37,394 nt of DNA from Lachnospiraceae bacterium (GTDB lineage: Bacteria > Bacillota > Clostridia > Lachnospirales > Lachnospiraceae), in assembly GCA_029052995.1 (NCBI GenBank), contig JAIDHZ010000058.1, forward strand, positions 1 to 37,394. The letters run 5' to 3'. Below are positions 9,099 to 17,703 of the stretch, piece by piece (the stretch's first letter is position 1; every line of letters begins with the position of its first letter). The position numbers and the translations under genes were made by a program. Below the pieces are notes generated by a model, which saw only the letters and a program-made list of their open reading frames with translations, had not been told where the DNA came from and made no database searches.

Positions 9099-9617
9099 AA
9101 AGAGGGTTATACCTATCAGGATCTCGAAAAATACTTCGATGATTATCCGGATATCGAGTTTTTTGACCAACAGAAGACCGCAGAGGTAAGCTTAAATTCG
9201 GTTTCTTCGGGAGTTAAGATGCTTTGTATCGTGTTTGGCAGTATTACGGTTTTTGTCATCGTTATGGTAGTGGTGTTACTGGTGAGGACTAAGCTGTTAA
9301 GAGAAAGAAGAACGTACGGAATTCATAAGGCATTGGGATTCACCAACGGACAGCTGATGCGTTCTACAATGATGGCTGATATTCCGGTGATTGCTGTGGG
9401 AGCAGTAATCGGAACAATCGCTGCCCATCTGCTGGCGGATTCCATTGTGGCACTGTGCCTGTCATTTTGCGGGATCACACAGGGAAATATGTATATGAAT
9501 CCTGTATTTGAGGTGCTGACCGTGCTGGGAATTACCGTTGCAGCGGTTCTGGCGGAGAGCATCTGTTCTTTGAAGATTCGGAAAATGGAACCTGTAAAGC
9601 TTATCACAGAGGAATAG
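9099..9617 (+). pseudogene. FtsX-family permease, C-terminal fragment
   Basis: GYTYQDLEKYFDDYPDIEFFDQQKTAEVSLNSVSSGVKMLCIVFGSITVFVIVMVVVLLVRTKLLRERRTYGIHKALGFTNGQLM...: FtsX domain hallmark; N-terminus missing. Confidence 0.75.
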
Positions 9618-9646
9618 GGAAAAATCAGATTAGGAAGTGTTATAGG

Positions 9647-9757
9647 ATGAGCATATCAGGATTAACATACAGGAAAATTTAAAACAGTTTTTTTATACTA
9701 TTAAGTATCGTCAGCACTGTTATTCGTATTCGTAAAGAGAAAAATAATCAAAATTAA
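9647..9757 (+). pseudogene. Second FtsX-type permease, N-terminal remnant with internal stop
   Basis: MSISGLTYRKI*NSFFILLSIVSTVIRIRKEKNNQN*. Confidence 0.4.
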
Positions 9758-9801
9758 CAGCATATTGCACACATCAAGGTGTATCGGAATGAGGAATTTA
9801 C

Positions 9802-9981
9802 AGCATTGCAGAGACTGCAAAAGCAAACAATCTGAAACCATATGATTACTTTGAACATCTGCTTATGGAGATACCGAAGCATCTGGATGATACTGACAGA
9901 ACCTTTCTGGACGACCTGCTCCCCTGGTCATTGAATCTCCCTGCGACCTGCCGGAAGCCCAATAAAAATGAAGTGAAATAA
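9802..9981 (+). mobile_element. IS66 family transposase C-terminal remnant
   Basis: SIAETAKANNLKPYDYFEHLLMEIPKHLDDTDRTFLDDLLPWSLNLPATCRKPNKNEVK* matches the IS66 transposase C-terminal pattern. Confidence 0.8.
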
Positions 9982-9985
9982 GACT

Positions 9986-10020
9986 GGAGCAAATCTGTTA
10001 TTATCATACAGGTTTGCTCC
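9986..10020. terminator. Hairpin after the IS66 fragment
   Basis: ggagcaaatctgt...acaggtttgctcc stem-loop. Confidence 0.5.
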
Positions 10021-10073
10021 GAGTTTGTATAGGTATACATTATCTACCGTTTATATTGTACTATCCATATAGT

Positions 10074-10349
10074 TCATGATATAAACATCATGACAAGGGC
10101 AGCCGCACCGCCAGCCATATAAAGACTATTTATAATCAGACAGACCTTCATCAGAGGGTTTTGCACTTTGGCTTTGACATAAGAAACAATTGTAAAGAGT
10201 CCACTGAATATCATGAATACGGCATAGCAGGAAATCATAATTTCAGCTGTGGGTGATTCTAGTGCCCATTCATTTGTTCTCAATGGAAGAATTGTCCACG
10301 GTATAAAGAGCATGGCAGTACTGACTATGGTTAGAATTTTATTTTTCAT
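10074..10349 (-). CDS. Small membrane protein, 91 aa, last gene of the LanFEG-like operon
   Basis: Three hydrophobic segments; ATG overlaps the stop of the 36-aa ORF. Confidence 0.6.
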   Translation of the reverse strand: MKNKILTIVSTAMLFIPWTILPLRTNEWALESPTAEIMISCYAVFMIFSGLFTIVSYVKAKVQNPLMKVCLIINSLYMAGGAAALVMMFIS

Positions 10350-10449
10350 AATGATTACCTCTTTTCATTTTCTTCTGCTTGGAAAACGGATAGAACATAA
10401 AGATACACAAATAAATAACTGCAATTGTAATAAAAATTTTTTTTATCAT
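10339..10449 (-). CDS. Small membrane peptide, 36 aa (absent from supplied ORF list)
   Basis: MIKKIFITIAVIYLCIFMFYPFSKQKKMKRGNHYEK*; SD aaaggag 8 nt upstream; 5 bp after the permease stop; overlaps the downstream start by 11 nt. Confidence 0.65.
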   Translation of the reverse strand: MIKKIFITIAVIYLCIFMFYPFSKQKKMKRGNHYEK

Positions 10450-10454
10450 AGTAA

Positions 10455-11243
10455 TTATCTCCTTTCATTCTGCCCAAAAAAGAGGCAGGAAATGGTTAAA
10501 CATAAACAAGTGAATGCAATGGCAACGGGTATCCATGGCACTAGTTTGATATCCCCTGCAGAAAGATTGGATGCCAGTTTTCCATATTCAGATGTGATCA
10601 CATAGAATGGATAGCTCATCGGATAGGAAAACCATGCCTTTGTATTTATGATCAGTACAGAGGGTACAATAGAGGCCAGTCCAATACCCATTGAAAAAAT
10701 CGGTGTCTGGATACATACTGCTGTCATCCAGAAAAATGCAAGCATTGGAATAGAGGAAAGATATACAAGTCCTGCCTCTTTTAGCACAAATAATGGAGAA
10801 AGCATAAAATGATAATGCTGTGTCTGGGTTGCAATGGCGGCACTGATAAAGTACATACCAGTCATCATTAGAATTTGTGTGGCACCCAGTGCAAGGAGTA
10901 TAGTAAACTTTGCCAGACAGAGCTTCAACGTGTTTATAGGCAGTGCAAGCATTTTGAGGATTCCTTTATTGCCCCGTTCTGTCTGTGTGAGCAGTACCGT
11001 GCTGACCACCATACTTGCAGGATACATAAACCAGGTCATCCCAAGGAATCCCTGTATCAGAAAATTATTTTCCGGGGAGATTCCGATTCCCTCTGTTTGC
11101 ATTTTAAAATTCAGATCTGCGTTAAGGATTGCAAGAATCCAGAGGACCACTGTGGCAGCAAGTAAAATAAGTAATATTTTAGAACGGTGTATTTTTTTAA
11201 ATTCCACGCCGATTAATGATAAAAAATTCATGTTGACCTCCAT
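10455..11243 (-). CDS. Lantibiotic-immunity-like ABC permease (LanG/MutG type)
   Basis: 262 aa ABC-2 permease, 6 TM, in an ATPase-permease-permease operon next to a two-component system. Confidence 0.75.
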   Translation of the reverse strand: MEVNMNFLSLIGVEFKKIHRSKILLILLAATVVLWILAILNADLNFKMQTEGIGISPENNFLIQGFLGMTWFMYPASMVVSTVLLTQTERGNKGILKMLALPINTLKLCLAKFTILLALGATQILMMTGMYFISAAIATQTQHYHFMLSPLFVLKEAGLVYLSSIPMLAFFWMTAVCIQTPIFSMGIGLASIVPSVLIINTKAWFSYPMSYPFYVITSEYGKLASNLSAGDIKLVPWIPVAIAFTCLCLTISCLFFGQNERR

Positions 11244-11283
11244 TCAGCCGCTTCATTACGGCATAAGTAATAAAAAATAGTCT

Positions 11284-12018
11284 TTAAACCAAAGCCCTTC
11301 TGATTCGTAAAAATGAAAGCTCTGCAATTCCGATCACCAGTAATTCCAAAACGGAAGCAGTTAGAAACTGGGATACTGTTTTATCTGTAGCTTCAGTAAG
11401 TACCTGAAGTGGTAGTGCAAATGGGAATATCTGCAAAACAAAATGGTTTGTGGATGCGATCATGGTTGCTGCAAAAACACATACAACCCCAATCCCAAGG
11501 GAAATCCACATATTACTGTATGCCGAGGAAATTGCCAGTGACAGCAATACGACAGGCAGCAGAAGTATAAAAAAATACCCAAAATTTTTTAGTAAATCGG
11601 TATACAGACCATCGTAAGTGTGGAACCAGTGAAGGGAGCAAAATAAAAAGGTTATGGCTTCCGTGGCTAAGACTACAATACTCATACCGATCATAAGTAT
11701 AAATTTAGCAAAAAATATGCCGCTTTCCCGAATAGGAAGAGTCTGCATTTTCTGTGCTGCATTATCCGCATATTCTGTGTGATACATAATACAGGCACCG
11801 GATATGATAAGCAGAACATTTAGCATGGCCATCATAGTCCAGTTTTCATCCAGCAGAATCCGGAGTGGAGACTGTTGTAAACCGGTAAAGAGTTCGGAAC
11901 GGACAGCCATATTGATAACTGGCAAACAGGAGGCAAGGATTGCTCCGGCAATAAATGCAGGGTAAAAACCGGTTTTTTTCATTTTTTTGCATTCTAAAAG
12001 GATATTCATCTTACACAA
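11284..12018 (-). CDS. Lantibiotic-immunity-like ABC permease (LanE type)
   Basis: 244 aa, 6 TM; start overlaps ATPase end. Confidence 0.75.
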   Translation of the reverse strand: MCKMNILLECKKMKKTGFYPAFIAGAILASCLPVINMAVRSELFTGLQQSPLRILLDENWTMMAMLNVLLIISGACIMYHTEYADNAAQKMQTLPIRESGIFFAKFILMIGMSIVVLATEAITFLFCSLHWFHTYDGLYTDLLKNFGYFFILLLPVVLLSLAISSAYSNMWISLGIGVVCVFAATMIASTNHFVLQIFPFALPLQVLTEATDKTVSQFLTASVLELLVIGIAELSFLRIRRALV

Positions 12019-12761
12019 CTCCTTTGCTGATTATCTTCATTTATCATGGCAAGAAAGGTATCTTCCAGATTATCGGTAGGGTAACCTTGAAATGCTGCAT
12101 TTTCTTTTAAATCCTCTAAGCTTCCCTCAAATAAAAGATGACCGTGATTGAGGATACCAATGTTGTCTGCCATTAACTCAACTTCTGAAAGTAAATGGGA
12201 GGATACGAAAACGGTACAGTCATATTTTTCCGGTAAAGAACGGATCAGTGTACGGATTTCATGGATACCTACAGGGTCCAGCCCATTGGTGGGCTCATCC
12301 AGTATTAAAATAGGTGGTTTTCCAATTAGTGCACCGGCAAGTCCCAGCCGCTGTTTCATGCCCAGAGAATATTTTTTTGCAAGACGGTTTTTGAATTCTG
12401 TCAGTCCTACAAGCTCTAATGCTTCCGATACGGCAGATTTTGGAAGTCCCAGAATTTTCTGTATAATTTCCAGATTTTCTTTGCCGGTTAGATTTCCATA
12501 GAAAGCAGGGGATTCAATAAAGGAACCTGTTTCTTTTAAAATAGAACCCCGGTTTTCGGGATATTTTTTACCGTTGATGTGGAAATTACCACTTGTTGGC
12601 TTCGTAAGACCTAAAAACATTTTCATAGTCGTAGATTTTCCTGCACCGTTTGGTCCGAGAAAACCGTATACCGTTCCCTTTGGGATGTGAAGGCTGACTT
12701 TGGAAACCGCAGTAAAACCGGAATAAGTTTTACTTAAATTTTCTGTTTCAATAATATTCAT
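12006..12761 (-). CDS. ABC ATPase (LanF/BcrA-like)
   Basis: GPNGAGKST, YSLGMKQRLGLAGAL, LILDEPTNGLDP. Confidence 0.95.
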   Translation of the reverse strand: MNIIETENLSKTYSGFTAVSKVSLHIPKGTVYGFLGPNGAGKSTTMKMFLGLTKPTSGNFHINGKKYPENRGSILKETGSFIESPAFYGNLTGKENLEIIQKILGLPKSAVSEALELVGLTEFKNRLAKKYSLGMKQRLGLAGALIGKPPILILDEPTNGLDPVGIHEIRTLIRSLPEKYDCTVFVSSHLLSEVELMADNIGILNHGHLLFEGSLEDLKENAAFQGYPTDNLEDTFLAMINEDNQQRSCVR

Positions 12762-12879
12762 ATTGTTTTTCTCCTTTCTCTATAGGTATTTGCAAAACTA
12801 GATTTTTTCTGTAGCTCGTTGTGCAATTACCTAATCTTCCTTTAGTCTATATAAATTACTTTGCAATAACCTTCTGGCT

Positions 12880-12901
12880 ACCTTACATTTACCTTACATT
12901 T
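12880..12901 (-). promoter_or_regulatory. Tandem 11-bp box TAAGGT-N5-TAAGGT upstream of the LanFEG-like operon
   Basis: Plus strand accttacattt accttacattt, an exact 11-bp tandem; minus strand aaatgTAAGGTaaatgTAAGGT with tatata about 27 bp downstream. Confidence 0.6.
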
Positions 12902-12930
12902 TTTAAGAAAAGGATTGCGGGGATTATTTT

Positions 12931-13145
12931 ATGGTATAATGAGGAAAAATTACTTGATTGTAAGAGTATTTGTTTTGAATGTATATTGGGAACTTTGTTT
13001 ATGATATAGTGAAGACAAATTTACTTGCTTGCAAAAATAAATTTGTCAACTGTGATCATTAGCTTTGTTCCATGGTACAATGTACACAAATTCACTTACT
13101 TATAAGGATGATGTTTCTGAATGCCATCATGAGCAACGCTCATGA
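12931..13145 (+). repeat. Three tandem ~70-bp promoter-like repeat units
   Basis: Units start at 12931 (ATGGTATAAT), 13001 (ATGATATAGT), 13072 (ATGGTACAAT), each with TGnTATAAT-like extended -10 then AAATTnACTTnnTTnnAAg. Confidence 0.65.
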
Positions 13146-13152
13146 TATGTAA
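13108..13152 (+). CDS. Putative mini-ORF in repeat unit 3 (MMFLNAIMSNAHDM)
   Basis: ATG ATG TTT CTG AAT GCC ATC ATG AGC AAC GCT CAT GAT ATG TAA after ataagg; overlaps hairpin 13127-13145. Confidence 0.25.
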   Translation: MMFLNAIMSNAHDM

Positions 13153-13191
13153 AAGCAATGGGAAAATATAAGAAATTTCAGGAGAAGGTGA

Positions 13192-13908
13192 ATGATGGAA
13201 AATGGATATTTAAAAAGGAAGAGAATTCTGCTTGTGGATGATGAGCAGGAACTGCTGGACATGGTGGTATCTGTTTTAGAAGAAAATGGATTTTTTAATG
13301 TAAGGACGGCGGGAAGTGTTAAGGAGGCGGTCACAGCCGCAGATGAATTCCAACCCGAACTGGTGATTTTAGATATTATGCTTCCTGACGGGGATGGATT
13401 TTCTTTAATGAAGCAGTTGAAAAGCAAAGCAGATTATCCGGTACTGTTTTTAACTGCCCGGGGTGAAGATGAAGATAAGTTTAAAGGATTTGGTTTAGGG
13501 GCAGATGACTATGTAGTTAAACCATTTCTTCCCAAGGAGCTGATTTTCAGGATTATGGCAATTTTACGCAGAAGTTATAAGGAGGAGAATCCACTGGTAA
13601 AGCTGAAAGACAGTGAAGTTGATTTTGAGCGGGCAGAAGTTGTGAAAAATGGCGAACATATTGCTCTGACAGCCAAGGAGTTTGCCCTACTGTCTGTTCT
13701 CTACCGTAACGCCGGACGTATTGTAACAATTGATGCACTTTGCGAAGCAGCATGGGGAGATAATCCCTATGGATACGAAAATTCCCTAATGGCACATGTA
13801 CGCCGCATTCGTGAAAAGATTGAAAAAAACCCTTCTAAACCGGTATCCTTGATAACGGTAAAGGGTTTGGGATATAAACTGGTGATAGAGGAAAAATGGA
13901 GTGAATAA
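13192..13908 (+). CDS. OmpR-family response regulator
   Basis: Receiver (ILLVDDEQELL, LVILDIMLPDGDG, K107-like VVKPF) and wHTH (LTAKEFALLSVLYRNAGRIVT...VRRIREKIEKNPSKPVSLITVKGLGYKL). Confidence 0.95.
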   Translation: MMENGYLKRKRILLVDDEQELLDMVVSVLEENGFFNVRTAGSVKEAVTAADEFQPELVILDIMLPDGDGFSLMKQLKSKADYPVLFLTARGEDEDKFKGFGLGADDYVVKPFLPKELIFRIMAILRRSYKEENPLVKLKDSEVDFERAEVVKNGEHIALTAKEFALLSVLYRNAGRIVTIDALCEAAWGDNPYGYENSLMAHVRRIREKIEKNPSKPVSLITVKGLGYKLVIEEKWSE

Positions 13909-13932
13909 TGGAATGCAGGACGGAGGATTGCT

Positions 13933-15333
13933 ATGAAAAGTATTTTAAAATTAATAAGGCGGTTTACCGGTATTTTGCTGATTAGTTTCATATTGATTCT
14001 TATCTTAAATATTGCAGTGGCAGCCAGGATCGCCTCTAAACAGACAGCGGGCCGTTCTCCGTGGACAACGGCGGTGGAAACTGCAAAGGGGCTGCAAAAA
14101 ACAGAAAATGGATATATTTTAGGAAAAGACCAGATGATGGAATTAAAAAGTGAAAATATATGGGCAGTCTACATTGATAATGATACACATAAAGTTCTCT
14201 GGCATACGGAAAATCTTCCGGCTGAAATACCGCTGGAATATTCCATTTCTGAAATTGCATTTCTTACCCGGGGATATGTAAAAGATTATCCGACATTTAC
14301 AGGCGGGGCAGAAGGGGGGCTGGTCGTTCTGGGGTATCCCAAGGATCGGTACTGGAAGGAAATGTATCCAAGCTGGGATTATGATTTCATTGCACATCTG
14401 CCTCGTACGGTCTTAGCTATGCTTGGCTGCAATATTGCTCTAATTTTTTTAATTTATGTAGTAACCAATACAGGACTTTTAAAATCAGTCAGACCAATTG
14501 CGGAGGGCATACAGGCACTACCAACCGGAAATCCTGTTCGTGTAAAGGAAAAGGGGTTATTGTCCGAATTGGCATCAAAGGTGAACCAAACTTCCGAGGT
14601 GCTCCAGTTCCAGACATACCAGTTAAAGAAAAAAGAAACTGCAAGAGCAAACTGGATTGCAGGAGTCTCCCATGACATCCGTACCCCGCTATCCATGGTG
14701 ATGGGGTATGCAGGGCAGTTGGAACAGGATTCCCATCTTACGAAGGAGGAACGTAATAAGGCAGGTGTTATTTTAAAGCAGAGCAAAAGAATGAAAAATC
14801 TGATCAATGATTTAAATCTTGCCTCAAAACTTGAGTACAACATGCAGCCGGTAAAAACCAGTCAAGAAAATGCAGTTGCCCTTGTGAGACAGGTGGTTGT
14901 GGATTTTATCAATATGGATATTGAGAACAGGTATCCTGTAAAATGGCTGACAGAGGATACGCTTGCCAGGTGCACTGTCAATGCGGATAAGGAACTGTTA
15001 AAGCGGGCAGTATACAATTTAATCCAGAACTGCATGAATCATAACGAAGACGGGTGCACAATTTATGTATCTGTAAGGGCAGAACAGGGAAAATGTGTTA
15101 TCTGCGTAGAGGATGATGGCTCGGGAGTTTCGGATGAACAGATAGAAAAATTAAATAATACACCGCATTACATGGTATGTGATGAAAATATCACGACACA
15201 AAGACATGGTCTGGGATTGCTGATTGTGAAACAGGTGGTGGCTTCCCATAAAGGGGAAACAATCATTGGACATAGCGGTTATGGTGGATTTGAAGTGAAG
15301 CTGGTGCTTCCCGTGGAACCAGCGGTTTCCTAA
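13933..15333 (+). CDS. Sensor histidine kinase
   Basis: VSHDIRTPLSMVMGYAGQLE H-box; NLIQNCMNHN N-box; GLGLLIVKQVVASHKG. Confidence 0.95.
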   Translation: MKSILKLIRRFTGILLISFILILILNIAVAARIASKQTAGRSPWTTAVETAKGLQKTENGYILGKDQMMELKSENIWAVYIDNDTHKVLWHTENLPAEIPLEYSISEIAFLTRGYVKDYPTFTGGAEGGLVVLGYPKDRYWKEMYPSWDYDFIAHLPRTVLAMLGCNIALIFLIYVVTNTGLLKSVRPIAEGIQALPTGNPVRVKEKGLLSELASKVNQTSEVLQFQTYQLKKKETARANWIAGVSHDIRTPLSMVMGYAGQLEQDSHLTKEERNKAGVILKQSKRMKNLINDLNLASKLEYNMQPVKTSQENAVALVRQVVVDFINMDIENRYPVKWLTEDTLARCTVNADKELLKRAVYNLIQNCMNHNEDGCTIYVSVRAEQGKCVICVEDDGSGVSDEQIEKLNNTPHYMVCDENITTQRHGLGLLIVKQVVASHKGETIIGHSGYGGFEVKLVLPVEPAVS

Positions 15334-15339
15334 GTTATC

Positions 15340-15483
15340 ATGAAGCGGAGGGGCTGACTTATGAATCCTATTTCTCGTTTCGTCAAAGGTTATATAACAC
15401 TTTGGAAACAAATCCAATATTGCACATGAAACAATATCTTCTTTAGTTCCTTTTGCTTCTTTTCCACAATATGCACATAACAT
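15340..15483 (-). pseudogene. HNH-like/zinc-binding protein N-terminal remnant
   Basis: MLCAYCGKEAKGTKEDIVSCAILDLFPKCYITFDETRNRIHKSA; the rest of the listed ORF is antisense to the kinase. Confidence 0.45.
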
Positions 15484-15496
15484 ATGTATAAATTCC

Positions 15497-15680
15497 TTAC
15501 TCTTGTTTCATCTGCCCTACAATCCGAATAAAACGCTCTTGTGCTTGACTATCGGTTTTAACAAGGTATTCATTAAATTTTCCGCTTGTAAGTAGGTTTA
15601 TGTAAGTTATTCTACAATAATGTTGTAGAAAATATAAATGCCGCTGTCCATATATACCGATTTCAAAATGTCCTGTGTCC
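15497..15680 (-). mobile_element. TnpV-like (Tn4451-type) protein remnant
   Basis: GHFEIGIYGQRHLYFLQHYCRITYINLLTSGKFNEYLVKTDSQAQERFIRIVGQMKQE* matches the TnpV pattern (YLKE-R..YINLLTSGKLN.YL...QAQERF..LV.QMK). Confidence 0.7.
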
Positions 15681-15697
15681 GTACTCTTGATTATGGA

Positions 15698-15734
15698 GTG
15701 CTAAAACTATTGTTTATTTCAATATTTTTAGCAC
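15698..15734. terminator. Hairpin gtgctaaaa...ttttagcac
   Basis: 9-bp inverted repeat beside the TnpV remnant. Confidence 0.4.
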
Positions 15735-16063
15735 CTTGCTAATTGAATAAAGGCTTTGCACCTTAACCGCTTATCTGTTATAATCAAGATATCATATTAC
15801 GGCACATATATAGAAAGTAGGTGATTAAATGGCTATGACTGATAGCCAATTCAAATTCCAATTTTTTTACAACTTTCTCTTAGCTTGGTATTAGTATATA
15901 GGTTGTTACGAAACGTAGGTCAGTGCGTGTTGTAATTCTTGTCCCATTCTTCAAAAAAGTACAATGTTTGCACACGATGTTCCCTTATACGTCTTTTCAG
16001 GAAATCCGAAAACATATGTGCATTTAAAAGGATAATTTGACAAATTTTCATATGATGCAATCT

Positions 16064-16080
16064 TAAGGTTAGCTTAAGGT
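16064..16080 (+). promoter_or_regulatory. Second TAAGGT-N5-TAAGGT box
   Basis: TAAGGTtagctTAAGGT, same 11-bp period and orientation relative to its operon as the box at 12880-12901. Confidence 0.6.
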
Positions 16081-16252
16081 TGCATTTATTTTTTCTTAAA
16101 GAGGAAGGCTTATGATAGGGAATATAAGGAAGTCACAACATCTGATATACTGGATATGCGGTAAGGGGTGTCATATTTGCAGAAAGCATATTCCTTTTTT
16201 GATAATACCGGAAACAGATGAAGGGCTTGGAAAAACAGAAAGGATAATAGCG

Positions 16253-16936
16253 ATGATTACATTATCACATCTTACAAAAACCTATAAAGGGAAAAGGGTG
16301 GTGGATGATCTGTCATTTACTTTAAGGAAAGGAACGCTCTTTGCGCTACTTGGCAGTAACGGAGCAGGGAAAAGCACCACCATTAAAATGATTCTCGGGT
16401 TAGTGAGGAAGGATAGCGGTGAAATGGTCATTCCGAAGGGAACAACGATTGGTTACTCGCCGGAAACACCGTATTTTCCTACATTTCTGACCGGATTGGA
16501 GGTGCTTCAATATTATGGGGAACTGCAAAAGATTCCAAAGGAAGAATTAAAGGAAACGTGCGGACGTTTGATGGAGCTTGTGAGCCTCTCCCCGGATAAG
16601 ACAAAGATTAAGGTTTATTCGAAGGGAATGCTGCAGCGGCTGGCTCTTGCCCAGGCACTTCTCGGTAATCCGCAGGTATTAATATTGGATGAGCCCTGTG
16701 CAGGAATGGATGCTATGGGGAGGATTGAAATGATTGAGATTATTGCAGGACTCAAAAAACAGGGGAAAACGATTCTTATGAATTCCCACATTTTAAGTGA
16801 TATGGAAAAGGTTTGTGACGAGGGAATCATCATGCAACAGGGAAAGGTCATGCGGACCTTTACAAAGGAAGAAATTGGTGAAGAGGGGAGCTTAGAGGAT
16901 ATTTTTGTAAAGACGATAGGAGGGAGTGCGAAATGA
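16253..16936 (+). CDS. ABC transporter ATP-binding protein
   Basis: GSNGAGKST, YSKGMLQRLALAQAL, LILDEPCAGMD; start at internal MITLSHLTKTYKGK preferred, frame open from 16112. Confidence 0.9.
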   Translation: MITLSHLTKTYKGKRVVDDLSFTLRKGTLFALLGSNGAGKSTTIKMILGLVRKDSGEMVIPKGTTIGYSPETPYFPTFLTGLEVLQYYGELQKIPKEELKETCGRLMELVSLSPDKTKIKVYSKGMLQRLALAQALLGNPQVLILDEPCAGMDAMGRIEMIEIIAGLKKQGKTILMNSHILSDMEKVCDEGIIMQQGKVMRTFTKEEIGEEGSLEDIFVKTIGGSAK

Positions 16937-17691
16937 GAGTCATCCTTATCAGCGCATTAAGAGAACGAATACGGAGAAAAGAGTTGTATATCGTTGTTGC
17001 AATCGGTATATTTCTGATTCTGTTATGCAGTAGTGATGGTACCAGTATCACAATGAACGGGGAGCCGGTTACCGGTTTTAATAATATGTTTATGGTTATG
17101 CATGTACTGGTGAATGCAATCGGTTGTATATTGGCAGTGATGTTAAGTGTAAAAACTATTCCCAATGAGTATGAGCGTAAAAACAGTCATCTTGTATGGG
17201 TACGGAGAATCAGCCAGACAGCCTATCATGGAGGACTGGCTGCCGCAAATGTGCTTGCATCTGTGATTTCGGTTGGAGTTCTCTATATGATACTTGCCAT
17301 TTATGTGATGGCAAACGGTTATACAGAACGTCTTTTTGCGATGCTTCCTGCATTTTGTTTGATTGCAGTCAATGTTTCTATGGTTAGTCTGTTAGTCAGT
17401 GTATTAAGTATCCGGCTGCCGGGTATGGCAGTAGGTGCACTCGGTATTTTGTTTGCAGGTCTCGGTATTTTTCATGGATTATTGGAAATATTTAAAAGCA
17501 TGGCTGGCGGTATTGGTGGGAAATGTATGTCTGTTCTCTTGCGGCTCGTTCCGGATTTACATGGAATCCAAAAGCAGGCATATAATTTGGTAATTGGTAA
17601 ACAGGTGGAGCTGCATTTGCTCTTTATAGGTCTTCTGGCAATATGGATTTTTTCGCTTGGCTTGTTTGTATTTAGAAGAAAAGAGGCATAG
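16933..17691 (+). CDS. ABC transporter permease
   Basis: 252 aa, 6 TM, ATGA overlap with ATPase. Confidence 0.8.
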   Translation: MRVILISALRERIRRKELYIVVAIGIFLILLCSSDGTSITMNGEPVTGFNNMFMVMHVLVNAIGCILAVMLSVKTIPNEYERKNSHLVWVRRISQTAYHGGLAAANVLASVISVGVLYMILAIYVMANGYTERLFAMLPAFCLIAVNVSMVSLLVSVLSIRLPGMAVGALGILFAGLGIFHGLLEIFKSMAGGIGGKCMSVLLRLVPDLHGIQKQAYNLVIGKQVELHLLFIGLLAIWIFSLGLFVFRRKEA

Positions 17692-17703
17692 AAAGGGGAG
17701 ATT

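Noticed and set aside
8895-9170. Listed 91-aa ORF as a genuine gene
   Set aside because: The N-terminal third is antisense to an FtsX fragment; only the C-terminal part looks like a real (truncated) protein.
12821-13009. 62-aa ORF upstream of the response regulator
   Set aside because: Runs through the tandem repeat units and lacks an RBS; composition is not protein-like.
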